Below, piece after piece: positions 56,377-64,000 of a DNA stretch of 64,000 bases. The translations under genes were made by a program, and so were the position numbers. Location: contig NZ_ACZV01000004.1 in NCBI RefSeq assembly GCF_000176235.1, forward strand, positions 1,054,001 to 1,118,000, read 5' to 3'. Each line of letters opens with the position of its first letter. The first letter of the stretch is position 1. The notes below the pieces were generated by a model that was not told the origin of the DNA, did not search any database, and was given only the letters and a program-made list of their open reading frames with translations. The stretch comes from Vibrio orientalis CIP 102891 = ATCC 33934 (GTDB lineage Bacteria; Pseudomonadota; Gammaproteobacteria; Enterobacterales; Vibrionaceae).

Positions 56377-56579
56377 TGCCACATGAACTCTCTTGGGGTG
56401 ATGTTTACTTCTCGCCTTTTTTATTGGTGCTATTCCTTGCGGTCACGGCCACATGGATAACCGTCATCATTTTAAACAAGACCCGTTTGTCTCGTTTTAT
56501 CACGTTTCCATCGCTCACGTTCATTGCCATCATGGTGTGTTACGTCGTAGCAATCGACAGCTTTTATCTACAGTTTTAG
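56376..56579 (+). CDS. DUF1656 small membrane protein (AaeX-like)
   Basis: A 67-residue inner-membrane protein with two hydrophobic helices (about 10-30 and 43-62). It opens with H-E-L-S-W-G-D-V-Y-F-S-P, the DUF1656/AaeX signature. Start ATG 56376 overlaps the upstream stop (TGATG) and has GAGGAG upstream. It is always found with FUSC and HlyD partners; its exact role in the pump is not known. Confidence 0.88.
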   Translation: MPHELSWGDVYFSPFLLVLFLAVTATWITVIILNKTRLSRFITFPSLTFIAIMVCYVVAIDSFYLQF

Positions 56580-56591
56580 GTGCCCAACAAG

Positions 56592-57479
56592 ATGAAAAAA
56601 CTCCTCATTATTGGCCTCAACCTTGTCATTCTTGGTGGCGCAGCTTGGTTCGGCTACCAAAAATTTGATGAATATTTTAATAACCCTTGGACTCGCGATG
56701 GGCAAGTTCGCGCGAACGTTATTAAAGTGGCTCCGCGCGTTTCAGGCCCAATCGTCAATGTCGCGGTTCTCGACAACCAAGAGGTGAAAAAAGGTGATCT
56801 GTTATTTGAGATTGACCCTACGACCTATGAAGTGGCGCTCTCGCAAGCGGAAGTTACGCTAGAGAAAGCGACCGTCAGCTCACGTGGTAAAAAGATTGAA
56901 TATGACCGCTTGAAAGATATTCGCGCGCGAGATAAGGGAGCAGTATCGCACAAAGACCTAATTCGACGTGAAATCACGTATCAAGAATCACTGCTGCAAA
57001 TCAAATCGGCCGAAGAACAGCTCAAATCGGCACGCTTAAATCTTAGCTACACCAAGGTTTACGCTTCCGTCGATGGTTTTGTATCAAACCTTGATATTCG
57101 CAACGGCACGCAAGCAGTCGCAAACCAACCTTTAGTGGCGCTTATCGATAAACACAGCTTCTGGGTATTTGGCTTCTTCCGCGAAAACCAGTTGGCACAC
57201 ATTGCTCCTGGGAATGAAGCTCGTGTGACCTTAATGTCTCATCCGGACTCACCGATTGTAGCAACGGTTGATTCGATTGGCTGGGGTATCGCGCCAAAGG
57301 ATGGCACGGTTGGCTATAACTTACTCCCAAATGTGAACCCTGTTTTTCAATGGATTCGCTTAGCGCAACGTATCCCCGTTCGGGTTTCATTAAAAGAGCT
57401 GCCTGAAGGCGTGGTTCTGAGATTTGGGCTTTCAGCTTCGATCATGGTGATGAAGGACTCTTCATCAGATGACGAATAA
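56592..57479 (+). CDS. HlyD-family membrane fusion protein (AaeA-like)
   Basis: A 295-residue periplasmic adaptor anchored by one N-terminal helix (residues ~4-22). N-N-P-W-T-R-D-G-Q-V-R-A-N-V is the AaeA/EmrA-type start, followed by the lipoyl half-motif, a coiled-coil hairpin (~80-140) and the second lipoyl half (D-G-F-V-S-N-L). It bridges the FUSC protein and the outer-membrane factor. GTG 56580, directly after the preceding stop, is an alternative start; ATG 56592 with AGGTG upstream is preferred. Confidence 0.88.
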   Translation: MKKLLIIGLNLVILGGAAWFGYQKFDEYFNNPWTRDGQVRANVIKVAPRVSGPIVNVAVLDNQEVKKGDLLFEIDPTTYEVALSQAEVTLEKATVSSRGKKIEYDRLKDIRARDKGAVSHKDLIRREITYQESLLQIKSAEEQLKSARLNLSYTKVYASVDGFVSNLDIRNGTQAVANQPLVALIDKHSFWVFGFFRENQLAHIAPGNEARVTLMSHPDSPIVATVDSIGWGIAPKDGTVGYNLLPNVNPVFQWIRLAQRIPVRVSLKELPEGVVLRFGLSASIMVMKDSSSDDE

Positions 57480-57498
57480 TTAAACGACAGGATTAACT

Positions 57499-58185
57499 AT
57501 GGCCATTGGGAAAAAACTCAAAAATATTAACGAAGAAAACAACTTCTTCTATCTCACTTTGGCGCTGATTGGGTTACTGATTGGCAGTGCCTTTGTACAA
57601 GTCGTCAATGAAGGTGCAGTGGAGTATGTTCTACAGGGATTTACCATCGTGACATTTATCGTCTGCTTAGCCAGTCTACGTTTTGATAAAAACTGGTCAC
57701 GTTTTTTGCACTCACTGCTCGGCACATGGATCGCCGTACTCGCGATTAAAGCTCTACTAGGAATAAAAGAGATGGATGTGGTGATGCTTGCCCTCACCTT
57801 CGCGTTCTTCTTTGGCACATTTAAATCTATCGCACGACAAATTTTATTTACGGGCCGTGTTAATAGCAACAAAGTCATCGGCTCCGTTGCTCTTTTTCTG
57901 CTGCTGGGGCTCATGTGGGCAATCGCTTATTTGATCCTACTTGAGTTCTCGCCAAATGCTTTCACTGGTATGGAAGCGATCTCTTGGGGGCAGAACTTCT
58001 CCAACGCAGCATATTTCAGTTTTGTCACTTTAACCACTCTCGGTTATGGCGACATTAGTCCTCTAACTCCGTTGGCGCAAGTCGTTGTGTATTTAGAGGC
58101 CATCGTAGGTGTGTTTTATATGGCGATTGTTGTTTCAAGTCTCGTCAGTTCCAACATTGAACATCAGGTAAACAAAAATGGATAA
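57499..58185 (+). CDS. Potassium channel-like membrane protein
   Basis: A 228-residue inner-membrane protein with about five to six hydrophobic segments. The pore loop near residue 183 carries the K+ selectivity filter T-L-G-Y-G-D, and the last segment is the inner pore helix. The N-terminal four-helix part is short and has no S4-type Arg repeat, so voltage gating is unlikely; no RCK or cyclic-nucleotide domain is present. It is 19 bp after the HlyD gene and overlaps the next gene by 8 bp. Confidence 0.85.
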   Translation: MAIGKKLKNINEENNFFYLTLALIGLLIGSAFVQVVNEGAVEYVLQGFTIVTFIVCLASLRFDKNWSRFLHSLLGTWIAVLAIKALLGIKEMDVVMLALTFAFFFGTFKSIARQILFTGRVNSNKVIGSVALFLLLGLMWAIAYLILLEFSPNAFTGMEAISWGQNFSNAAYFSFVTLTTLGYGDISPLTPLAQVVVYLEAIVGVFYMAIVVSSLVSSNIEHQVNKNG

Positions 58186-59302
58186 ACAATCGGAATCAAT
58201 CACAAACAAGATTTTCATCAGTAACATGGTGGAGTCGGCAATACGCATCGGCTTGATAGTCATCTTGCTGATGTTTACTTATGACATCATTAAACCCTTC
58301 ATTCTTCCTGTCATTTGGGGCGCTATCATTGCAGTTGCGCTTATGCCAGTCTGTCAGAAGCTTGAAAGTTTATATGGTGGAAAACGTGGTTTAGCGGCTA
58401 CCACTATCGCTCTAGCAGGTATTGCGCTGCTGGTGACACCATTGGTTATGGTATCAGGCTCGATCGTCGATGGTTCGACTCATGCGCTTCATGTACTCCA
58501 GGAAGGGAACATTAAAATTCCGGGGCCACAACCCTCCGTTGCTGAATGGCCATTGGTCGGTGAAAAACTCCATGAAGTCTGGTCTCTGTTTGCTAACAAT
58601 TTAGAGAAAGCGATTCAGACCTTCATGCCACAAATCAAATCGGCGCTCACATACTTGCTCGGTATGGTTGGCAACGTACTGGGTAGCTTACTGCTATCGA
58701 TTCTATCGTTGGCCATTGCCGCTGGTTTTATGACCTATTCAAAGTCTTTATCAGCTGGTCTTACAACAATTGCTGTTCGTGTTGCCGGTGACAACGCGCA
58801 AAGTTGGGCCTCAATGATCGCTGCGACAATCAAGAGCGTTCTTCTTGGCGTTATTGGTGTTGCTGCCATTCAATCACTATTGATTGGCGCAGGCTTCTTC
58901 GTATTCGGGATTCCAGGAGCGGGCATACTGACCCTAATCTTGATGATTCTTTGTATTGCGCAATTACCAGCACTACTGGTTGTACTGCCGATCGTCGGCT
59001 ACATGTACATGACTCAAGATACCACTACCGCAACGCTGTTCACTGTATGGGTTGTAGTGGCAGCACTGTCTGAGAACATCTTCAAGCCAATGTTGATGGG
59101 CCGTGGCGTTGATATTCCGATGCCTGTGATCCTACTGGGTGCAATCGGCGGCATGCTGATCTACGGTATTGTCGGTCTGTTCTTAGGTGCCGTTATCCTA
59201 GCAATTTGGTATGAACTTTTCGTTTGGTGGTTGAATATAGAAAAGGCTCAACAAGAGAAGGCGGCGAAGAAAGAAATCGAAGCGATTCAAACCTCTAAAT
59301 AG
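58178..59302 (+). CDS. AI-2E family transporter
   Basis: A 374-residue inner-membrane protein with eight or so hydrophobic segments of the AI-2E (UPF0118/PerM) family; P-G-A-G-I-L-T-L-I-L near 245 and E-N-I-F-K-P-M-L-M-G-R near 300 are typical. Members include AI-2 exporters and sodium/proton antiporters, so the substrate is open. It overlaps the channel-like gene by 8 bp and ends the run of genes starting at the FUSC pump. Confidence 0.87.
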   Translation: MDKQSESITNKIFISNMVESAIRIGLIVILLMFTYDIIKPFILPVIWGAIIAVALMPVCQKLESLYGGKRGLAATTIALAGIALLVTPLVMVSGSIVDGSTHALHVLQEGNIKIPGPQPSVAEWPLVGEKLHEVWSLFANNLEKAIQTFMPQIKSALTYLLGMVGNVLGSLLLSILSLAIAAGFMTYSKSLSAGLTTIAVRVAGDNAQSWASMIAATIKSVLLGVIGVAAIQSLLIGAGFFVFGIPGAGILTLILMILCIAQLPALLVVLPIVGYMYMTQDTTTATLFTVWVVVAALSENIFKPMLMGRGVDIPMPVILLGAIGGMLIYGIVGLFLGAVILAIWYELFVWWLNIEKAQQEKAAKKEIEAIQTSK

Positions 59303-59321
59303 AACCCTACACGCCATAAAG

Positions 59322-59350
59322 AAAAAACCGCTATCTTCTAGCGGTTTTTT
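59322..59350. terminator. Bidirectional terminator
   Basis: AAAAAACCGCTA (59322-59333) and TAGCGGTTTTTT (59339-59350) form a stem with T-tails on both strands between the convergent AI-2E and LysR genes. Confidence 0.92.
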
Positions 59351-59363
59351 TATTCTTATCACA

Positions 59364-60320
59364 TCACGATCGAGCCTTGTACAGGCGATCAAAGTCCGGG
59401 ATATGCTGCTCCCATATGGGTGGCGTTCCAATATAGGCCTGCACCGCTGCAATAAATTCACGCACCAGTGCGGTCTGCTTTCTATGAGGGTATAAGGCGT
59501 ATAGAGCCAACTCATGATTACACAATAGATGATCCGTCAGTAACGGCTGTAACTGCATGGTTTCGATATTAGTGTTGATGTTCGATGTCGCCACCCACGC
59601 ATACCCTAAGCCATCAGAGACCGCCTCTAACAACACCTCTGTATCATTAACGCGGCAATTACCCGTCATTTTGTAGCTAGTCGCGACGTTTGCTTGCGGC
59701 GTTTCGCCTAGCCTCATGGTATCTACCATGATTGAACGATTGCTGTAGATCACCGCGGGTAACTTGGCGAGCTCTTCCGGTGTTTTAGGCTCACCATAGC
59801 GCTCGATAAAGCTGTGCGAAGCGAGCAAAACAGGCCGAATATTGGCGATTTTTTTTGCAATCAAACTCGAATCATCTAAACGACCGAGGCGGAATGCGAC
59901 ATCGAAATGGTCAGAGATAATGTCAGAGCGTTTATCATCGAGCAGCAGCTCAATCTCAACGTCTGGATACGTTGCCATAAACTGGGTGATTACAGGTCGA
60001 AGGTGGTTTCGTCCAACATGATAAGGTGCCGTAATTCGAATCCGTCCTTTCGGCTGAGCGTGGTAGGAATCCGCAATAGATTGAACATGATTCAGCGTCC
60101 CAACAATACTATGCGCTTGCTCTAAGATCTCTTCCCCTGCTGGTGTTAGAGAAAAAGAGCGCGTAGAGCGGTTTAACAGTTGAACCCCTAACTCTGATTC
60201 CAGCTTTTTGATCTGCTTAGAGAGCGAAGAATTATCCATATCATGCAGTGCAGCCGCTTTTGTAAACGATCCTTGCTGCACAACATCAATAAACAGGGAG
60301 AGTTGATTCACTAACGCCAT
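59364..60320 (-). CDS. LysR-family transcriptional regulator
   Basis: A 318-residue regulator with an N-terminal helix-turn-helix (G-S-F-T-K-A-A-A-L-H-D-M-D-N-S-S-L-S-K-Q-I-K-K-L-E) and a C-terminal substrate-binding-like effector domain (G-R-I-R-I-T-A-P onward). It follows the DUF188 gene by 9 bp. Position gives no clear target; the AaeB-like pump upstream is a possibility because AaeR of E. coli is also LysR-type, but the genes are convergent and distant (inference). Confidence 0.88.
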   Translation of the reverse strand: MALVNQLSLFIDVVQQGSFTKAAALHDMDNSSLSKQIKKLESELGVQLLNRSTRSFSLTPAGEEILEQAHSIVGTLNHVQSIADSYHAQPKGRIRITAPYHVGRNHLRPVITQFMATYPDVEIELLLDDKRSDIISDHFDVAFRLGRLDDSSLIAKKIANIRPVLLASHSFIERYGEPKTPEELAKLPAVIYSNRSIMVDTMRLGETPQANVATSYKMTGNCRVNDTEVLLEAVSDGLGYAWVATSNINTNIETMQLQPLLTDHLLCNHELALYALYPHRKQTALVREFIAAVQAYIGTPPIWEQHIPDFDRLYKARS

Positions 60321-60329
60321 AGTTAACGC

Positions 60330-60788
60330 CTACTTTTGCGCCCGCTGCCATTGCACCAACCACTTATCAAGGTGATTAGCGAATTGCTGGCGGTCAGCTT
60401 GACTCAATGGTGCTGGGCCGCCCGTTTGAATACCACTGCTGCGCATCGTTTCCATAAAGTCACGAATATTTAAACGCGATTTGATGTTCTCTTTGGTAAA
60501 CAGCTCGCCACGAGAGCTCAGTGCATGACCACCTTTAGTAATGATCTCATCTGCTAATGGTATGTCACTGGTGATGACAAGATCGCCCGTCTCGCAGCGT
60601 TTAACTATCTCGTTATCTGCCACGTCAAAGCCTGCTTGGACTTGCAGCATAGTGACTTTCGGTGATGCCGGCGTGCGAATAAACTGGTTGGCAACCAAAG
60701 TCACCTCTACGCCAGTGCGCTCAGATGCACGGAACAAAATATCACGAACCACTACTGGACAGGCATCCGCATCGACCCAAATCTTCAT
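60330..60788 (-). CDS. YaiI/YqxD family protein (DUF188)
   Basis: A 152-residue soluble protein. [12 protein letters not shown] at the N-terminus, then [11 protein letters not shown] near 70 and G-G-P near 133 identify the UPF0178/YaiI family, a PIN-like fold of unknown function with conserved acidic residues. ATG 60788 is used; a TTG one codon upstream is closer to the AAGGA site and could be the real start. First gene of a two-gene unit with the LysR regulator. Confidence 0.9.
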   Translation of the reverse strand: MKIWVDADACPVVVRDILFRASERTGVEVTLVANQFIRTPASPKVTMLQVQAGFDVADNEIVKRCETGDLVITSDIPLADEIITKGGHALSSRGELFTKENIKSRLNIRDFMETMRSSGIQTGGPAPLSQADRQQFANHLDKWLVQWQRAQK

Positions 60789-60978
60789 CAAACTGAATTT
60801 CCTTTCTATTAAGGTATCTCTATTGAGCCATTAGACCGCAAAACATAATGGCTTAATAGCGAAATTTTTCACTGCTTGAATCAGAATGAGTTCATCAACA
60901 GCCACACACTGGCACACTTTATGAGTTGGTTAAGAGATTTTAAATTTGGACAAGAGGCAGGAAAAGCATCGACATAGG

Positions 60979-61266
60979 TGCATAACTCCTGACTATATAT
61001 GCACTCCCTACTAGCGACCATGTATATATGCACTTGATTTCTCAGGTAATGAGAAAGACAACGTTTTTAATAATTAGGAATAAACATGTTACAACTCATT
61101 AATTAACGTTAATTTATAGTGATATATTTGGTTAACACTCCGTTAAATAGGTCAATTTTCTAGTGACTACCATCACATCTATAAATCTGAGCGATTATTT
61201 CTCTTTTTGATTTTCAAAATCGCCTGCTAACCTCCTGCTCGCCTTGAAGTGAACTCAAGGTGCATA
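60979..61266. promoter_or_regulatory. Cluster of GTGCATA boxes upstream of the symporter gene
   Basis: The heptamer GTGCATA occurs at 60979-60985 and 61260-61266 on the plus strand, and inverted as TATGCAC at 60998-61004 and 61027-61033. The two inverted copies lie in a longer direct repeat TATATATGCACT (60994-61005, 61023-61034), and the plus copies share AGGTGCATAACT. A CCTTGA/TCAAGG inverted repeat (61242-61260) lies next to the last copy. The 60789-61285 gap holds no gene that I can support. Regulator unknown. Confidence 0.55.
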
Positions 61267-61285
61267 ACTATAAGGAGTGTTCACT

Positions 61286-62590
61286 ATGAATACCAAGAAA
61301 CCGATGTCGCTAACTAGCCGTGTAATTTTCGGCATGATAGCAGGTATCTTGACAGGCTTTGCGATTCGCAGCCTATTTGCTGACAACGGATTTGTCGATG
61401 CATACATCGTTAATGGACTATTTGAAGTCGGCGGCCAAATATTTGTCGCTAGCTTGAAAATGCTTGTCGTCCCACTCGTGTTCGTTTCACTTGTTTGCGG
61501 TACAAGCTCACTAAAAGATCTTTCAACACTGGGCCGTATGGGTGGTAAAACACTCGCGTTCTACGTAGCGACTACAGCCGTTGCTATCACTCTTGCCCTA
61601 ACTATGGGTAATCTCTTCCAGCCAGGTGCCGGTGCAGACTTAACTGCAGCGAGCTCATTCAAATCTGCTGAAGCACCGTCACTGGGTCAAGTGATCATTG
61701 ATATGTTCCCGACCAACCCAATCAGTGCAATGGCAGAAGGTAAAACGCTCCAGGTTATCGTATTTGCGGTTCTATTTGGTATCGCAATCAGTGCCGCTGG
61801 TAAACCAGGTGAGCGCATCGCTTCTTTCTTCTCTGACTTAAACGAAGTAATCATGAAGCTAGTTGCGATTTTGATGAACCTTGCGCCTTACGGTGTGTTC
61901 TTCCTAATGGCGAAGCTTTTTACTGGCCTTGGTTTAGGCGCTATCCTCAACTTAGCTGAATACTTCCTTGTTCTAGCGGGTACACTACTGCTACATGGTT
62001 TGGTTACTTACAGCGTGATGCTAAAAGGCTTCACTGGTCTAAGCCCAATTACCTTCTTGAAGAAGATGGAAGACGCGATCATGTTTGCCTTCTCTACTGC
62101 TTCTTCAAACGCGACAATTCCAGTTACGATGGAAACGGCTAAGAATCGCATGGGTGTAGAAAACCGCGTATCTTCATTCACTATTCCGCTTGGTGCGACA
62201 GTGAACATGGATGGTACAGCAATCATGCAAGGTGTTGCGACAGCCTTCATTGCTCAGGCGTTTAATATTGACCTGACGATGGGTGACTACTTAATGGTCA
62301 TCATGACAGCAACACTGGCTTCGATTGGTACAGCTGGCGTTCCGGGTGTAGGTCTCGTCATGCTCGCGATGGTATTGAACCAAGTAGGTCTGCCTCTAGA
62401 AGGTATCGCACTTATCATGGGTGTTGACCGTCTACTTGATATGATTCGTACTGCGGTAAACATTACTGGTGACAGTGCGGTGACTATCATCGTCGCTAAA
62501 TCAGAAGGTGCACTGGATGAAAATCGCTTTAACGACCCAATGGCGGGTGTTGAAGAAGAAGAAGTCCACTTAAAGCGCTCTGAAGCTTAA
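61286..62590 (+). CDS. Dicarboxylate/amino acid:cation symporter (DAACS)
   Basis: A 434-residue inner-membrane transporter of the glutamate/dicarboxylate family. Signatures: the serine-rich hairpin A-F-S-T-A-S-S-N-A-T-I-P, the N-M-D-G-T motif in T-V-N-M-D-G-T-A, and the second hairpin A-S-I-G-T-A-G-V-P-G. G-V-D-R-L-L-D-M-I-R-T-A-V-N is the substrate-contact helix, with Arg and Asn as in aspartate/glutamate carriers. ATG 61286 has AAGGAG with 8-nt spacing. Imports acidic amino acids or C4-dicarboxylates with Na+ or H+. Single gene with its own terminator. Confidence 0.92.
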   Translation: MNTKKPMSLTSRVIFGMIAGILTGFAIRSLFADNGFVDAYIVNGLFEVGGQIFVASLKMLVVPLVFVSLVCGTSSLKDLSTLGRMGGKTLAFYVATTAVAITLALTMGNLFQPGAGADLTAASSFKSAEAPSLGQVIIDMFPTNPISAMAEGKTLQVIVFAVLFGIAISAAGKPGERIASFFSDLNEVIMKLVAILMNLAPYGVFFLMAKLFTGLGLGAILNLAEYFLVLAGTLLLHGLVTYSVMLKGFTGLSPITFLKKMEDAIMFAFSTASSNATIPVTMETAKNRMGVENRVSSFTIPLGATVNMDGTAIMQGVATAFIAQAFNIDLTMGDYLMVIMTATLASIGTAGVPGVGLVMLAMVLNQVGLPLEGIALIMGVDRLLDMIRTAVNITGDSAVTIIVAKSEGALDENRFNDPMAGVEEEEVHLKRSEA

Positions 62591-62610
62591 TCACTACTTC
62601 TAAGATCACA

Positions 62611-62641
62611 AAGCCCTCAACTCCGGTTGAGGGCTTTTTTT
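62611..62641 (+). terminator. Terminator of the symporter gene
   Basis: AAGCCCTCAAC (62611-62621) and GTTGAGGGCTT (62626-62636) form an 11-bp stem followed by seven T. The remaining gap to 62954 is AT-rich, with an ATACTAT/ATAGTAT inverted repeat around 62900-62920 and nothing else recognisable. Confidence 0.93.
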
Positions 62642-62954
62642 GTACCTTCTGTACCCAACTTTGTCCCCATGGCGCCAACATCCACGTAAAGTTGCTATCA
62701 CGACAAAAAGATCACAATGAACAGACTTGCCAATAATAAAAAATAATTGCCCCATAACCCTTGTTACAACATGGTTTTATAGCCTAAGTGAGACTAATAG
62801 ATATCAGACACTTATATCTAATCATAAGAAAGTACTAACCACTCGTTGAGCATTCTTCACCTATTTTAGCTAGCCAAACTCGTCGAATATTACTGTATCT
62901 ATACTATTATCAATAGTATTAGTGGTCATAACTCATGAGAGTAAGGTAGGCAAA

Positions 62955-64000
62955 ATGAAAAGCACGATAATCGCTCAGTTAGTAGCGTTCACCCTTGCAC
63001 CTTTGGCATTGAATGCTTCCGCAGAGCCCCCTACCTTTCAAATGGGTCAAATGCTATCAGAAGCTCAAAATACCTGTATTGTCAGATTTGATGACTCGAT
63101 CAGCAAATTTGATGTAGAAGGACGAACACGAGGTATGCTTGTCGCGTCAAACGCTCAAGCCAAACACATTTATAAGCACTCAATTAAAGGCTTTGCGGTC
63201 AATATGCCTTGTGTTAAAGCACAAGACGTCTTTGGTGACGACCCGGATATTGTCAGCTTTGAGCAAGACAGCCTCATCTTTGCCTTGGCGCCTCCTCCGG
63301 GAAAAGGTAAAAATAAGGATGATTCTGGAGATCCACCAGAAGAGACCAGCCAAACCACTCCATGGGGGATTACTCGAGTCGGCGGCCCGGTAAATGGGAG
63401 CGGTCAAGTCGCTTGGATTATCGACACTGGCATTGACTTAAATCACCCTGATCTCAATGTAGATGCTAACAATGGATTTAGTGCATTTAGTAGCGGCAGG
63501 GATAGCAGCCCTAATGATGGCCATGGGCACGGTACTCACGTTGCGGGCACAGTAGCCGCTTTAGACAATAATAGGGATGTCGTCGGTGTAGCCGCAGGCG
63601 CAACCGTGGTTCCAGTAAAAGTGCTCAATCGACGTGGTTCAGGGACTACTTCGGGCGTAATTGCGGGCGTTGATCATGTCGCAGCCAATGCAGGTTCGGG
63701 CCATTGTGCCAATATGAGTTTAGGCGGTGGCGCGAGTGCATCACTTGATGCTGCGGTTATTAGATTAGCAGAAACTGGTGTACTCGTATCCCTTGCAGCC
63801 GGTAACAGTAGTAATCGTGCCGATACGTCTTCGCCAGCACGCGCAAATCACGCCAACATTTATACAATCTCAGCTACGGACAGAAATGATGTGTTCGCTT
63901 ATTTTTCTAACTACGGCAATCCACCAGTCGATTATGCGGCACCTGGCGTTAGCGTTCTTTCTACGCGTGCAGGTGGTGGTACTGTCACCTATAGCGGTAC
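62955..64000 (+). CDS. Secreted subtilisin-like serine protease (S8), 3' end outside window
   Basis: The first 348 residues of a secreted S8 protease. AAGGTAGG precedes ATG 62955. A signal peptide ends near residue 23 (N-A-S-A), followed by an inhibitor-I9-like propeptide (~35-110) and a Pro/Gly/Lys/Asp-rich linker (~112-135). The catalytic Asp157 is in I-D-T-G-I-D and His195 in G-H-G-T-H-V-A-G; the oxyanion Asn is in A-A-G-N-S-S. The catalytic Ser lies beyond the window; the sequence ends at the S-G-T that normally begins its motif. An extracellular protease, possibly cooperating with the collagenase in protein degradation (inference). Confidence 0.92.
   Translation, partial: MKSTIIAQLVAFTLAPLALNASAEPPTFQMGQMLSEAQNTCIVRFDDSISKFDVEGRTRGMLVASNAQAKHIYKHSIKGFAVNMPCVKAQDVFGDDPDIVSFEQDSLIFALAPPPGKGKNKDDSGDPPEETSQTTPWGITRVGGPVNGSGQVAWIIDTGIDLNHPDLNVDANNGFSAFSSGRDSSPNDGHGHGTHVAGTVAALDNNRDVVGVAAGATVVPVKVLNRRGSGTTSGVIAGVDHVAANAGSGHCANMSLGGGASASLDAAVIRLAETGVLVSLAAGNSSNRADTSSPARANHANIYTISATDRNDVFAYFSNYGNPPVDYAAPGVSVLSTRAGGGTVTYSG

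Overview
The window looks like a chromosomal segment of a marine Vibrio or close relative. The clues are moderate GC, a Vibrio-type M9 collagenase, a GH19 chitinase, a NADAR-RibA fusion, an FMN riboswitch before ribB, and many c-di-GMP and transporter genes. I see no tRNA or rRNA gene, CRISPR array, phage or intact insertion sequence.

Layout. 1-2.4 kb: two divergent lipoprotein genes, one cut by the window edge and one carrying a poly-Asp tract. 2.3-7.9 kb: an SgrR-family regulator with a divergent small transcript that encodes a 34-residue peptide, then a ProXWV-type betaine/proline ABC importer. 8-12.2 kb: a HAD phosphatase, two VOC proteins, a GNAT acetyltransferase, a MerR-methyltransferase fusion and an MFS pseudogene. 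12.3-17.8 kb: a TPR-GGDEF diguanylate cyclase, an ABC-F ATPase with an elaborate leader, two small proteins, and the FMN riboswitch with ribB. 17.9-24.7 kb: a REC-GGDEF-EAL/histidine kinase pair, and a SET-type exporter divergent from an AraC regulator.

24.8-48.2 kb is the metabolic core. It holds a PotABCD-like ABC importer, a DapA-family deaminase, an ornithine-cyclodeaminase-family reductase, a DadA-like FAD oxidoreductase, a 4-hydroxyproline epimerase and an alpha-ketoglutarate semialdehyde dehydrogenase: a complete predicted route from trans-4-hydroxy-L-proline to alpha-ketoglutarate. After a chitinase and ribA come a GntR/FadR regulator, a second HTH protein, an Opp/Dpp-type peptide importer and an aminopeptidase P. 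Five copies of a 17-bp palindrome, TTGTAT-N5-ATACAA, sit in front of these transcription units, including the gntR gene. With the secreted collagenase at 49.6-52.1 kb this reads as a collagen/gelatin utilisation island: cleave collagen outside, import Pro/Hyp peptides, trim X-Pro bonds, and feed Hyp to the TCA cycle.

52.5-59.3 kb: an AaeB-like tripartite efflux operon (FUSC, outer-membrane factor, DUF1656, HlyD) running into a K+ channel-like gene and an AI-2E family gene. 59.3-64 kb: a DUF188 protein with a LysR regulator, a dicarboxylate/amino-acid:cation symporter behind a promoter region with repeated GTGCATA boxes, and the first part of a secreted subtilisin-like protease.

The strongest candidate for something undescribed is the transcript at about 2571-2325 on the minus strand. 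It has the layout of enteric SgrS/SgrT: divergent from an SgrR-type gene, a tiny ORF with a perfect Shine-Dalgarno, an anti-Shine-Dalgarno segment and a U-tailed terminator. All functional statements come from reading the sequence and from recall of protein families; no database search was run.
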